Shown: positions 47,301-56,192, numbered from the stretch's first letter. The stretch is 64,000 nucleotides of DNA from Symsagittifera roscoffensis (GCF_963678635.1 NC_087062.1:87767845-87831844); one strand, 5' to 3'. Notes: generated by a model from the sequence alone, not told the origin. Program-made: numbers and translations.

Positions 47301-50300
47301 TTTCAAGAGGCTCTTTCGGCAATTCGGGATGATCTTCAATCGGTTTGCCTGATTTGTCCAGCCATCTCGTGAGTGGAAGACTGTCGTACGTTTCTTTGTC
47401 CATAAAGGAGAAGCCGTCTTTGATCTCAGGTCTGTCCGCCTCTCTTTGTTCTTGCCTCTCGTAGAACTCCGTCTTCTTACTCAAGCTGTCAGCATTTTGA
47501 TGTTTATCTCGTGTTCTGTGCTCAATTATCATGTTGTATCCATCCAAGTGAACTATCCACCTCCCAATATAGCTCTGGTCCATTGAGTACGTTTTCAGCC
47601 AGCTTAGTGCTCGGTTGTCGACTCGCAGCTTGAAGGGCTCACTGCCTAAGTATGCTCTGTATTTTTCGACAAAGGTGACCACCGCGAACATCTCTGCTTT
47701 CGGTGCTCCGTACTTCATTTCTGTGTCACTTAGGACCTTGCTCCCGTATGCTATTGGTCTCAAGACTGTCTTCCCATTCCATTCTTGTTCTTGATGGAGA
47801 ATCCCAGAAATAGCGACTACTGATGCATCCGTGTCTAGCACGTACATCCCTTTCTCAGTCGGCATACCCAGTACTGGTGCCTCACACAGCTCTTTCTTTA
47901 TTCTCTGGAATGACTCTTCTGCCGCGTTGTTCCACGTGAACTTCTTGCCCTTATGTCTCATTAATTGTTGCATCGGGTATACCTTGTCCGCATAGCCCTT
48001 GATGAATTCTCTATAATAGTTGGCGAAACCCAGGAAGCTCATCAGCTGGTGCTCCGTCTTCGGAGATTTCCAGGTTAGGACTGCTTCCACGGCGTCTGGA
48101 TCAGGTCTGATGCCGTGCTTATCTACCATCCTTCCCAAGTATTTAATCGAGTCCTTGAGTATCTCGCACTTTGATGGTTTACACTTTAGCCCCGACCTCT
48201 TCATGCATGCAAACACTTCGTCTAGCCTCTCGATGTGGTCTTCTAGTGTCGGCGTTGCTATTACCACGTCGTCCACGTAGCACATTACCAGGTTGCCGTA
48301 CTTCTTCGTCACGCCTATCAACGCGTGTGCCATCAGCCGCTGAAACGTGGCTGTTGCATTGCAGAGTCCAAACGGCATCCGTTTCCATTGAAACAGACCC
48401 AACTCGCAGGCGAACCCTGTCTTGTCCCTGTCTTGCTTCCTTAATGGTACCTGCCAAAAGGCCGAGCCTAAATCAAGAGTCGTAAAAAATTTCGCATCAC
48501 CTAACTTCGAGAGGCTCTCATCAATTCTAGGTATGGGATAGGCATCCTTCACCGTGACGGAGTTCAGGTATCGAAAGTCACAACAAAACCTTAACTGGTC
48601 GCCTTTCTTTTTGGCCATCACTACTCCACACGCCCACGGTGACTTGGATGGTTCTATCATGTCATACTCTAGTAACGTTTCGATTTCTTTTCTACACGCG
48701 TCCGATTTGTGTGGGGTCATGCGCCTCGCCCCCTCCCTGTGTGGCACCGCGTTTTCCTCAAGTTCTATTTCATGTTCAACAAAATTACAACACCCGATAT
48801 CCGCCTTATGCCTTGAAAAGACCTCCTCGTTTCGCTCTAGTACGTCCTTGATAGCTTCGAGCTGTTCATCTTTCAGTTTGCCCCTTAAATGTTCAATCTC
48901 CGGCAGGACCGGTTTATCAATTTGCATTTCATCTAGTGTGGGTCGCTCTGGAAAGTTCGAACAGCTCGAAAGCCCATCGTCCGTTTCTGACTTAAGTGAT
49001 TTGATAAGACCTGAAGAATCTTTTATTCTCTGCAATCGTCTCAAGATACAAATTTTGTCCCTGTGGTTGGGACAATCAACAACTTCATTTTGTTTTGAGT
49101 TTTCAATTGTTTCATATAGAGTTTTAACCGGTAAAGCATATCCCAGCTTCCTCCCTCTCTGTATCGTGATCGGTATATCAAGGGTATTCAACAAGACACT
49201 GACGCAGAGGCCGCTCTTCGTTATCGAAAATGATCTTCCTAAAACAGCAGCGCTTTGACTATTGGGATTCGGAACTATACACACTTGCTTGTTGTCACTT
49301 AGTTCATTATAATTTTTCATCCTCAAGCTTACGATTGCCGCTTCATTAGCTTTTAACCTCACTCTCCTACTCAAGAATACCGGTGCTTTGTTTTCATTCG
49401 CCATTATTAAATTTACCGGTTTGATTGCGTACCTCCTATCCGGGTTCCGTATCCTGAACATTGCATTATTTAGATCAATCGTTACGTCGAAATTCCTGAT
49501 GAAGTCTCTGCCCAAAATGAATTGGTCAGATTCATCTAGGTTTTCTACCACGATGAAGCTCATCCACAGGTTACGTTCCCCCAAATTGAGGGCTATTATC
49601 GGCGTCCTGCCCAGCACCCGTAGGGCCCCTTTGTTTGCAGCTGACAGCCGTATTCTCGAGTCTATCAAGTCACCTTTGTCAAAGCCCATCTTTTCCCATG
49701 TTTCGATTGGTATGACGCTCAAGACTGCTCCCGTGTCAAGTAATCCACGCAACTGAGTCTTTTTGCCATTTATGTCTAGCACGTGCCCTGTCACGTCTGC
49801 TTCCGTCCCGATGTGCATTGCATCTTCTTCAAGCATGGCACAGTGTCCGATCGATCTTACTTTCAACTCTTCTTTCCCTACATAGATTTGTCCAATTAGG
49901 TCTTCGTCGCATGTTATCATCGTCTTGGTATAGATGTTGATTCCATCTATATTTAGCATGACCTCGTGTGGACCATAAGCTTCAGTGTACCTATTATCAA
50001 CACGTACCGATTTGCTGCCCCCTCTCGTGAGTAGTGCCCTGAGCGCTCTAGAAGTCGTTTGTGGACTTATTCCACTCAAGTAGTCTGCATACACGTCAAT
50101 GTGCATTATCGTCTGGTCGCTCGGCTCGCTCAAGTTTCTGGTTACCTCGTGTCCGCCCACTGTGATTATCGACATTATTCTTGCTCCGATTTTCGATATT
50201 CCAAAAGGTTTACCTGTCACCATTTTCACGGTGTTACAATTCCCGGTCTTCATTGAGCCCGTTCTAGCCTCTGGTATTGAGTTCGATCCGGTTAATGCTC

Positions 50301-52704
50301 CGTTAAAATTCTGTCTTTCGATCTCCAACTTTAGTCGTTGCTCTATTTCTTTCGCAGCCAGATCTTGTTTCACTTTGGCAATTGCTTCCGTCGCCGCTTT
50401 CTCATAATTTATCTCTAGAGAGCTTCCGGCCGCGGACTCTAACGCACCACTAACATGTGTAACAGCTTTCACTGTCTTCGTCGGCAATTCGGTGTTTGGT
50501 GCCCCCAAGTTCCTAGATTCAAACTCGTTTTGCCTGTTCCGCTGATTCTGCACCGCCGCTAATGCCAACTTATGTTTGGGGTGATTCTGGTCCTTGACCG
50601 CTTCCCAGAACAAGGGACAATCCATTCTGAAGTGCCCCTCCTGGTTACAGAAGAAGCATCTGGCGCCTATCTTGATGATCAAGCCATTATAGTACTCGTG
50701 TTCCTCCATCTGGCTCATATCCTCTTCATCCGGTGCATAACCTAGGCTCTTCATGCCTTGTTTGTACGTTGTGCAGTCAGCCACATGATGATCCGCTGAC
50801 CCGCAGTTCGCGCATGATCTGCGCTTGTCCATATCATCTCTAGGTTTGTACCATGATGACCTCTGGGGTTGGCTTCCCCCTTGCGTGTTCCTGTTTTCGG
50901 AATATGAGTACTTCTTAGGTTTCATCAGCATGTATTCTCTTGATTTCTGTCTCATTTCTTCTGGGGTGGGTGCGCTGTCCTTCGACAATGTGTAGTATGT
51001 TGCTAACATTGTCCTTAAGTCATCACTTTTCACCCCATCGATGAACTTCGAGGCAATGCTAAAGTTCCGTCTATTTGTCGACTCCTCTGGGTCACTCCTC
51101 CTTCTCAAGCTCTCGAGGTCATCTAGGAACCGATCTATTGACTCGTCGTCCCTCTGCCTTCTCTTTTCAAATCGCATCATCGCTTGGTGACCCTTCATGC
51201 CTGACCCGAATCGATTCAGCAATATCTCGAAGATCTTGTCCGCGGTGTCACGTTCTTCCTCCTTCTTTGCGACCACGCATTTTAATGCCGTTCCTTCCAA
51301 GTTGCTCAGTATGGCTGTACATGCTTGTCTTTCGTCACTCAAGTTGTCTTGTTCTAGATGTAATCTCATCACTTCCACCCAAGTGTCAATGCATCCATCG
51401 GAGTCGTCCTTGAATTCTTTTGGCTTCTTGAATGTCTTTCTTGATTTTCCCTCTCTCCTGTCGCTCGAGTCAGTGTTCCTCGTGGCGAAGGCCTCTAGAG
51501 TCCTGTTCATCATCTCCCAAGTGCTGGCCCATGTCATAGCATCCGGTCCTGTGTTGCTGTTAGCTGTTGAATCTCCCGGAGCAGTCGTTGTATTCGACGT
51601 TCCATTCTTCATTATTGTTTTCGCAGCTGTTGGTGCTATGCTTATCGCATCCCTGGTTAAGGGCAACGGTGTCGATTGCCGTTTGTTCCTTTGTGGTTCT
51701 ACAAAGTCAACTCTGGTGCTTTGCGTACGATCCGCTGCCGGTCTTTCTTGTGGAGTAGAACCTCTCAAGATTGCATCCAACTTCGCCTGTATTGCACACG
51801 AACTCTCGGCTTGACTCTTGCTCATTGTGTCCATTCTCCTTTCCAGGCTCCCTAATTGGCTGTTGACATCATCATATCGGTTCTTCAACTGTTGCATGTC
51901 TGTTTTGATGTTCTTTTCTCGTTCTTCATTGGTGGCTTCTACCTTATCTGACATTTCCTTGAGTCTCTCCTCTGTTGCCTTAGCTAGGTTAAAATAACTG
52001 TCTAGATACTCGTGCTTGTTGTATCTTATCTCCTTTTTTATCACCTCTCTGTCTTCTTCACTGTTCTTAAGTCTTTTGTCGATCTGATTTAATTTCGCCA
52101 ACAAGTCGCCCAGCTCAATGGTAGTCTCTTCATGGTCAGCCGTGAGTTTCTCTTCGGCCGTAGCCTCTGCTTTAGCTTGTTCCTCATTCTGGCCGGTTTC
52201 TGTCGTTTTCGTGCTCACTGTACCAAATGTTCGTGCTCTTTCTGCTTTTGGTTCTTCAGTCACGTTTTCTTTCGTTTTTATTCCGAACATTATTCCCAAT
52301 TTTTCCGTAAAAGATGTCCTCTTTACTTGAGAGTCTTCTTTCACCGTTTCTTCGGTGTTGCCTATTGCATCTTCCGCGTCATCTATCGGTGAGAACTCTA
52401 TGGGTTTCTGGTTCGGTTCCTCTGCATTGGGCATTGGAGTTGACTCTGTCGCCATCTTCCTTGTTTCATCCACACTTTGATCGGGTGTCTCTAGATCAAT
52501 CTCAATGGTGGGTTCTACTCGCTCCCCTTCCGTGCCCTCTTTCGCCCTGTTGTCCGCTGTACTCCTTGTGCTGACCATGTTAACTGAAAAGTTCGTCTTC
52601 GTTATCTTTGGGCCCGTTGATGTCGTTCCGCGCAGCGATGAATTATATTTCGTGTTTGATCCACTTGACCTTTTTTCGAGCACCGGTACCCTACTCCGCC
52701 TCAT
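43897..52704 (-). CDS. Gag-Pol polyprotein of the giant Ty3/Gypsy-like element, 2935 residues
   Basis: Single uninterrupted frame from ATG at 52704. Order: charged N-terminus with a coiled coil (about 190-300); gag-type capsid region (about 410-600); two CCHC knuckles (CANCGSADHHVADC about 630, CFFCNQEGHFRMDC about 681); aspartic protease (LLDTGA about 988); RT (CDFRYLN about 1371, PFGLCNA, catalytic YVDD about 1473); RNase H (DTDAS about 1620); a long acidic linker (about 1750-2140); integrase with HHCC zinc site (about 2163-2203) and D-D-E core (QIDH, QSDNGKAF, NGLLERQNRTL about 2226-2325); a KWRGPF module (about 2465); RYNRYGDDF; then an extra tail of about 300 residues. Its last 150 residues resemble a macro domain. 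Gag and pol are in one frame, so no frameshift is needed. Confidence 0.95.
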   Translation of the reverse strand: MRRSRVPVLEKRSSGSNTKYNSSLRGTTSTGPKITKTNFSVNMVSTRSTADNRAKEGTEGERVEPTIEIDLETPDQSVDETRKMATESTPMPNAEEPNQKPIEFSPIDDAEDAIGNTEETVKEDSQVKRTSFTEKLGIMFGIKTKENVTEEPKAERARTFGTVSTKTTETGQNEEQAKAEATAEEKLTADHEETTIELGDLLAKLNQIDKRLKNSEEDREVIKKEIRYNKHEYLDSYFNLAKATEERLKEMSDKVEATNEEREKNIKTDMQQLKNRYDDVNSQLGSLERRMDTMSKSQAESSCAIQAKLDAILRGSTPQERPAADRTQSTRVDFVEPQRNKRQSTPLPLTRDAISIAPTAAKTIMKNGTSNTTTAPGDSTANSNTGPDAMTWASTWEMMNRTLEAFATRNTDSSDRREGKSRKTFKKPKEFKDDSDGCIDTWVEVMRLHLEQDNLSDERQACTAILSNLEGTALKCVVAKKEEERDTADKIFEILLNRFGSGMKGHQAMMRFEKRRQRDDESIDRFLDDLESLRRRSDPEESTNRRNFSIASKFIDGVKSDDLRTMLATYYTLSKDSAPTPEEMRQKSREYMLMKPKKYSYSENRNTQGGSQPQRSSWYKPRDDMDKRRSCANCGSADHHVADCTTYKQGMKSLGYAPDEEDMSQMEEHEYYNGLIIKIGARCFFCNQEGHFRMDCPLFWEAVKDQNHPKHKLALAAVQNQRNRQNEFESRNLGAPNTELPTKTVKAVTHVSGALESAAGSSLEINYEKAATEAIAKVKQDLAAKEIEQRLKLEIERQNFNGALTGSNSIPEARTGSMKTGNCNTVKMVTGKPFGISKIGARIMSIITVGGHEVTRNLSEPSDQTIMHIDVYADYLSGISPQTTSRALRALLTRGGSKSVRVDNRYTEAYGPHEVMLNIDGINIYTKTMITCDEDLIGQIYVGKEELKVRSIGHCAMLEEDAMHIGTEADVTGHVLDINGKKTQLRGLLDTGAVLSVIPIETWEKMGFDKGDLIDSRIRLSAANKGALRVLGRTPIIALNLGERNLWMSFIVVENLDESDQFILGRDFIRNFDVTIDLNNAMFRIRNPDRRYAIKPVNLIMANENKAPVFLSRRVRLKANEAAIVSLRMKNYNELSDNKQVCIVPNPNSQSAAVLGRSFSITKSGLCVSVLLNTLDIPITIQRGRKLGYALPVKTLYETIENSKQNEVVDCPNHRDKICILRRLQRIKDSSGLIKSLKSETDDGLSSCSNFPERPTLDEMQIDKPVLPEIEHLRGKLKDEQLEAIKDVLERNEEVFSRHKADIGCCNFVEHEIELEENAVPHREGARRMTPHKSDACRKEIETLLEYDMIEPSKSPWACGVVMAKKKGDQLRFCCDFRYLNSVTVKDAYPIPRIDESLSKLGDAKFFTTLDLGSAFWQVPLRKQDRDKTGFACELGLFQWKRMPFGLCNATATFQRLMAHALIGVTKKYGNLVMCYVDDVVIATPTLEDHIERLDEVFACMKRSGLKCKPSKCEILKDSIKYLGRMVDKHGIRPDPDAVEAVLTWKSPKTEHQLMSFLGFANYYREFIKGYADKVYPMQQLMRHKGKKFTWNNAAEESFQRIKKELCEAPVLGMPTEKGMYVLDTDASVVAISGILHQEQEWNGKTVLRPIAYGSKVLSDTEMKYGAPKAEMFAVVTFVEKYRAYLGSEPFKLRVDNRALSWLKTYSMDQSYIGRWIVHLDGYNMIIEHRTRDKHQNADSLSKKTEFYERQEQREADRPEIKDGFSFMDKETYDSLPLTRWLDKSGKPIEDHPELPKEPLEKTILKKSRGIPIGIMLKSKIVRETLKAKGYDLILVEEGTVRIDEDLMRLLEKLSDDKPVIQGKGQEAPELTILRREETVNNTDVPKGSITDSKEVVRSLVEKIPEKILEQTKVRDKKVTFREEVGHLGLDQESGEWSRFMEEDETGEGKLSGEREEWDEDSDESSEDQDSLCMILAEEKIRQHDRELQTDPSSGTYNLEIQEVRGGEELEKIAVSRKPLRELSCNSNVRTNLVPEDDMKIVKRMICVKLSDDIHNPGEMNGQIMALKEHVKARYRLSDLIRAQKNDKMTSNLSKWIHSGVKEKGELEEDSYKILSQFYKEKRDLLYHTAEGVVACKRRDEEKILHKHNLIILPQLYQTEVLFRSHDQMGHQGIDKVQQRILHRFDWPGMRKACERWVNACLACLQVKDPRKMKFPLKSVESSEFNEVVQIDHQKICMTELGYNQILVIIDHFTKLAEAVPCQTASAEETCDHLITHWISRYGCPMTFQSDNGKAFVGDLTKELMKRSHIAQAHSTTYHPQTNGLLERQNRTLVNMLRVYCSRYMTDWDKYLPQVVGAYNSTQHSTTGISPFMMLTGRERAMPITFFYPEYEGKRTSPQAYVKEAIKRQQELNELCRRNTAQAQMRQRKKYDEKILRAKPYEVGQYVWVFQNVIPPKGTKKLLKKWRGPFMITEVHQQGRFYRLSTGRAAHYENLKPHIPSPEDWCLPKDMEGLEYLVVEPACEVNEKGTREKNDGNENLSLDDNEKIEVESDAGSFVEEDWNDPEQNEVPKWMEPDRPTPPETRTGNRKRTGMRYNRYGDDFLIDKIQPDKLGDELLSAGELEAEEEWQVIDDGGHYPQDDYSTPELETDLEQSEIERRENTNLRILEWMREVKDESREGQSIQQIDVSAANYMKTEDPLFGWTATDRPLDIPKDNSDPTTSTGTSINIFVRGVGVGLTHTENLMIKKLKEVRETSGLELEEEEQEPTIGRNFKTKFEIPNEYSENIMITDSDFILSNRTSAICITADMSFKSRLEADFKREYQNVEFLFRQRPGLGGIAALPPSVAQVPGKYLCFLVTRVNDRNIIDPEHVILALTRLRDFMIERGIVEVSMPVYDPNRGKLSSRELYAILHVVFAETEIMVHLHKKYYLSIA

Positions 52705-52984
52705 TATTTCTATTTACAACTGCTTTTATTTACAATTTTATTATATACACGATTCTATTCTAAGGGTAAAAAAAAATATTTTTTTGTGGTAACAAATTCT
52801 GTACAACGTGTTAAAAACCTTATCCAATTCTCTTCCTAAAACCTCCGAAAAATTTTCCTTAATTTGGTCTTAACCCTACCTATTTCGATTTGTCTTATTC
52901 TGTCTTAAAACGCACTTGTTGTAATTTGACTTCAATTTCTATACCGTCCCAAGACTATTCGTCACTATCACAGTACTCTCCGTT

Positions 52985-53735
52985 AGTGTCCTAAGACCCT
53001 TGTACCAAGACCACTGTTCCAAGACTAGTGTCCCAAGACTACTGTCCCAAGACCAGTGTCCCAAGGCTAGTGTCCCAAGACTACTGTCCCAAGGCTAGTG
53101 TCCCAATGCTAGTGTCCCAAGACTACTGTCCCAAGGGTAGTGTCCCAAGACCAGTGTCCCAAGACTACTGTCCCAAGACTAGTGTCCCAAGGCTAGTGTC
53201 CCAAGACTACTGTCCCAAGACTAGTGTCCCAAGGGTAGTGTCCCAAGACCAGTGTCCCAAGGCTGGTATCCCAAGACTAGTGTCCCAAGACTAGTGTCCC
53301 AAGGGCAGTGTCCCAAGACCAGTGTCCCAAGGCTGGTGTCCCAAGACTAGTGTCCCAAGACTAGTGTCCCAAGACCACTGTCCCAAGACTGTCCCAAGAC
53401 CACTGTCCCAAGACCACTGTCCCAAGACCCCTGTCCCAAGACCCTGTCCCAAGACCACTGTCCCAAGACCCTGTCCCAAGACCCTGTCCCAAGACCACTG
53501 TCCCAAGACCCCTGTCCCAAGACCCTGTCCCAAGACCACTGTCCCAAGACCCTGTCCCAAGACCACTGTCCCAAGACCACTGTCCCAAGACCCTGTCCCA
53601 AGACCACTGTCCCAAGACCACTGTCCCAAGACCCTGTCCCAAGACCACTGTCCCAAGACCCTGTCCCAAGACCACTGTCCCAAGACCCTGTCCCAAGACC
53701 ACTATCCCAAGACTGCTCTGTCCCAAGACTTCTTC
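52985..53735. repeat. Minisatellite in the leader, units of 11-14 bp around GTCCCAAGAC
   Basis: About 55 units. The left half is mostly 14-mers of the type (A/G)C(T/C)AGTGTCCCAAG alternating with ACTACTGTCCCAAG. The right half mixes ACCACTGTCCCAAG (14), ACCCTGTCCCAAG (13) and an 11-base form. The sense strand is GTCTTGGGAC-rich. Because unit lengths vary and the unit has no stop in any frame, several long overlapping ORFs arise on both strands; these are translation artefacts. Confidence 0.95.
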
Positions 53736-54578
53736 GGTCTTGTCCCAATACTCGTCACGGAGTGTCTTCCTCGTTGTAGGGTCTTCTTGAACCACCGTAC
53801 CTTGTACCACCACTCAAGCTCTAGTAAAATTTTCCCAAAAACCCTCTCTTAAAAGCCAAATGCTGACCCCCCTCTTCTTTTTGGTTGTTTCTATTTCAAT
53901 GTAGGTGCGCAGGTATCTTGTGATCACCTGTTCGTATAAAACCAAACACAAATCCTCAATAAAATGCAACAAAAATTTTAAGTAAGAAAAATAATAAAAA
54001 CAGAAAAATGAGCCCACCTAAAATTTAAAGGTGACCAATGTCTACCTTTCGTCTAAAAAAAAAAATTTTGTCTGGTACCTAATTGCCACGCGTTTTCCTC
54101 CCCCCACTAGTGATCTTATGGGGTCTCACAAAAGCTGTCTATATCCGGTCCCCCCTACCAAACCAACCAGCGTACCAGTCTTAACTCGAGTTGAATTTTG
54201 GATCTCCACCTAATATTACCAACGCGTGTTAATTTCTAATGTAACTAAGTCAACGATGTCGACTAATTAGTTACTCTAATTTCCCCCTTTTTACAATTTA
54301 CAACCGCCAACCTCTAACTTAACCAGTCCCCCTTCTAACCTCCCCCCTTTCTAGCCCCCCTTCTTAAGCCTAAAAATTACTTTAAGCGCCGGGTGCTAAA
54401 CCTCTCAAGAGAAAACCGTAGACCTGTTTCCAGGCCTGCTCAAGTAAAAACGTTCCTCAAAACTGGGGGATTTCGCTTATCCAATTTTACACTTATCTCC
54501 TATAATGTAATGTGGATTCTAACGATACCCGTTCTGCCGAACTTGAGAACTCGAGAATTGCCAAATCCCTCTTGGCTG

Positions 54579-54776
54579 CTTTCCCACTCGACTGGTCACC
54601 TGTTCCAGTCCAGTCTCCTATTGGTTCAGCTAAGTGTCCCTGAACCACTTTCCCACTCGGCTGGTCACCTCTTCCAATCAAGTCTCCTATTGGTTCAGCT
54701 CAAGTGTCCCTGAACCACTTTCCCACTCGGCTGGTCACCTCTTCCAGTCAAGTCTCCTATTGGTCCAGCTAAGTTC
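54579..54776. repeat. Three direct repeats of 69-70 bp in the leader
   Basis: Starts at 54579, 54648 and 54718. Each unit begins CTTTCCCACTCG, continues CTGGTCACCT-TTCCA and TCTCCTATTGG, and ends near CCCTGAACCA (the third is cut short). Copies 2 and 3 are closest. Repeats of this kind in retroelement leaders can bind gag or enhance transcription; no direct evidence here. Confidence 0.9.
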
Positions 54777-55235
54777 CAAGCTATCTGAAAACCCTTGACA
54801 ACGCCCCACTTCGGGCACTTTATTCAGTTTACTGGTTTAAATTGCTAGGTTGATCGAAACGATCGAACTTGTAAAACAGTATGGGTATACTATTTAATTA
54901 ATATAAAGGTTTGATCCAACTAATCTGGTGTCAAAGTCACTGTCTTTTTTCGTTTTATGGTTTTTGTTCCTTTTTCTATTCTTTTTTGGTTTTTGTTTTG
55001 CTTTCTGTCTTTTTGCTCGTGTTTTTGTCCCCCTAGTTGCCCCCCTTTACTCGGTTAGCTAAGCCTCGTTCGGAGAGCGTACCAGGAAATTTTCTCGAGT
55101 TTTCTTAAAAAGCTATCACGGTACAACCGGAAGGTTTGCACGTTCCTGTCGAACCGTACCGCCGGTACTCTAGAATGGGCATTCAGCCCGAAGCTGTCTC
55201 AAGTGGGTTCGACTCCGTAGTCTTGATGTCGTAAA

Positions 55236-55250
55236 CACCCAGGAGCGCCA
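55236..55250 (-). promoter_or_regulatory. Primer-binding site (tRNA unidentified)
   Basis: The sense strand TGGCGCTCCTGGGTG starts 11 bases after the 5' LTR. It begins TGG, complementary to a tRNA CCA end, and predicts a tRNA 3' end CACCCAGGAGCGCCA. I cannot name the tRNA. The 11-base offset is larger than usual. A similar site occurs at 22755-22770. Confidence 0.6.
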
Positions 55251-55261
55251 TAAAAACACTA

Positions 55262-56148
55262 TGTAACATTCGTCTACTGCAGTCACACATGAGGCTTAAG
55301 AAAAATAGGCCCTATAACCACTGGCTCAAGGGTCAGGGACACTATCTCTTGTGTTTTTCTACCTCAAGAACGGTCGGAGCCAGTTCGGTTCGCTTGTGAC
55401 ATGAGACTACGACCCGTTACAGCTTAAAGGCTACTACTAAAATATCCCCCCACTCTAGAATTAGAAACGTCCCCATACTTAGGTCTCTAGATACCCAAAA
55501 TACATGAACGCCGTTAAAAACCGGGTTGGAACAATCCGTTAAGTTACTTTTTATTAGACAGTGTAACTTTGATCCATTTCAGATGGATCAACCTAAAACT
55601 CGCCTTACCTCAACATAACAATCGTAAAACACACTCTAGAAATTTAAATTAAGGACTCACATGTTGATGCGCTCAAGAACCAGGAAGTAATTAAATGGGT
55701 GAGCAACTCTAGAATTAACTAAAGTAACTAGATAAGTTCAATGTTTATCAGTTTGAATGGTAAGGGTAAGTTTGAACTCAAGAACGAAGTTTTATGTGGA
55801 CCATTGGGACACTCAAGCTGTCCACCTTTCCGTCGAAGGTTCACTCTGGTTCAGTTCGAATAATTACTCTCTCGGGAATACTCTGTCTTCTATTTCAGAT
55901 AGGACAGCTCTACTCTTGTTCACTATGATGGAAATTGCGAATAGCAATTTCCCACTCGTTTTTTATATGACAACTTTCCCGCGTGTGTGACTCAATTGTT
56001 CTCCTTTCTTTTTCTGATTTTCAGTTCTCGCGAGAAAATCGTGCATGACATGTTCCATTCGAAATTTTAAAAATTTAAATTTCACTCCAAAATCAAGTGT
56101 TTTCTGCTCTTCTCAAGGTCAAACTTCCAAATATGACCGACTGGCACA
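55262..56148 (-). repeat. 5' LTR of the giant element
   Basis: 887 bp, identical to 33179-34065 except one base. In the sense direction it begins TGTGCCAGTC at 56148 and ends GTTACA at 55262. Near-identity dates the insertion as recent. Confidence 0.95.
55959..55967 (-). promoter_or_regulatory. TATA-like box in the 5' LTR
   Basis: The sense strand reads CATATAAAAAACG about 180 bases into the LTR, about 400 bases before AATAAA (55555-55550). This is the only strong TATA-like match I see in the LTR, so it is the likely promoter of the genomic RNA. Confidence 0.5.
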
Positions 56149-56189
56149 TTCTTAAGCCTCATATGTGACCGAAGTAGATGAATGTTACA
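56149..56189 (+). mobile_element. Older solo LTR, right remnant
   Basis: TTCTTAAGCCTCATATGTGAC and onward to GAATGTTACA completes the older inverted LTR broken at 33178. The first three bases (TTC) repeat the last three of the left part, which is the target duplication of the giant element. It is followed by GAT, the target duplication of the older element. Confidence 0.9.
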
Positions 56190-56192
56190 GAT

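Larger units (their letters stand above)
52705..55261 (-). promoter_or_regulatory. Long leader (2557 nt) of the giant element
   Basis: It lies between the 5' LTR and the gag-pol ATG and contains the primer-binding site, three 69-70 bp repeats and a 750 bp minisatellite. It has no conserved ORF. Its length suggests packaging signals or cap-independent initiation, but no structure can be asserted from reading alone. Confidence 0.75.
33179..56148 (-). mobile_element. Giant LTR retroelement, 22,970 bp, intact ORFs
   Basis: Flanked by 887 bp direct LTRs starting and ending TGTAAC/GGCACA on the plus strand. On the minus strand the order is 5' LTR, primer-binding site, 2.56 kb leader, gag-pol, 0.5 kb spacer, ORF2, ORF3, polypurine-like tract, 3' LTR. 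Typical Ty3/Gypsy elements are 5-9 kb. The two LTRs differ at one base I can see (C/T at 33511 versus 55594), so insertion is very recent. TTC flanks both sides (33176-33178 and 56149-56151). Base composition is much less A+T-rich than the host. I know of no named family with this gene content. Confidence 0.95.

Noticed and set aside
52985-53735. CRISPR array
   Set aside because: Units are 11-14 bp with no unique spacers, inside an animal retroelement leader.
53028-53852. Several long overlapping ORFs on both strands (88 to 176 codons)
   Set aside because: They are translations of the GTCCCAAGAC minisatellite, which has no stop codon in any frame.
55203-55251. tRNA-like stretch (GGGTTCGACTCC followed by a CCA-like end)
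   Set aside because: The distance from the T-loop-like sequence to CCA is about twice that of a tRNA and the T-stem does not pair. Only the primer-binding complement is kept.
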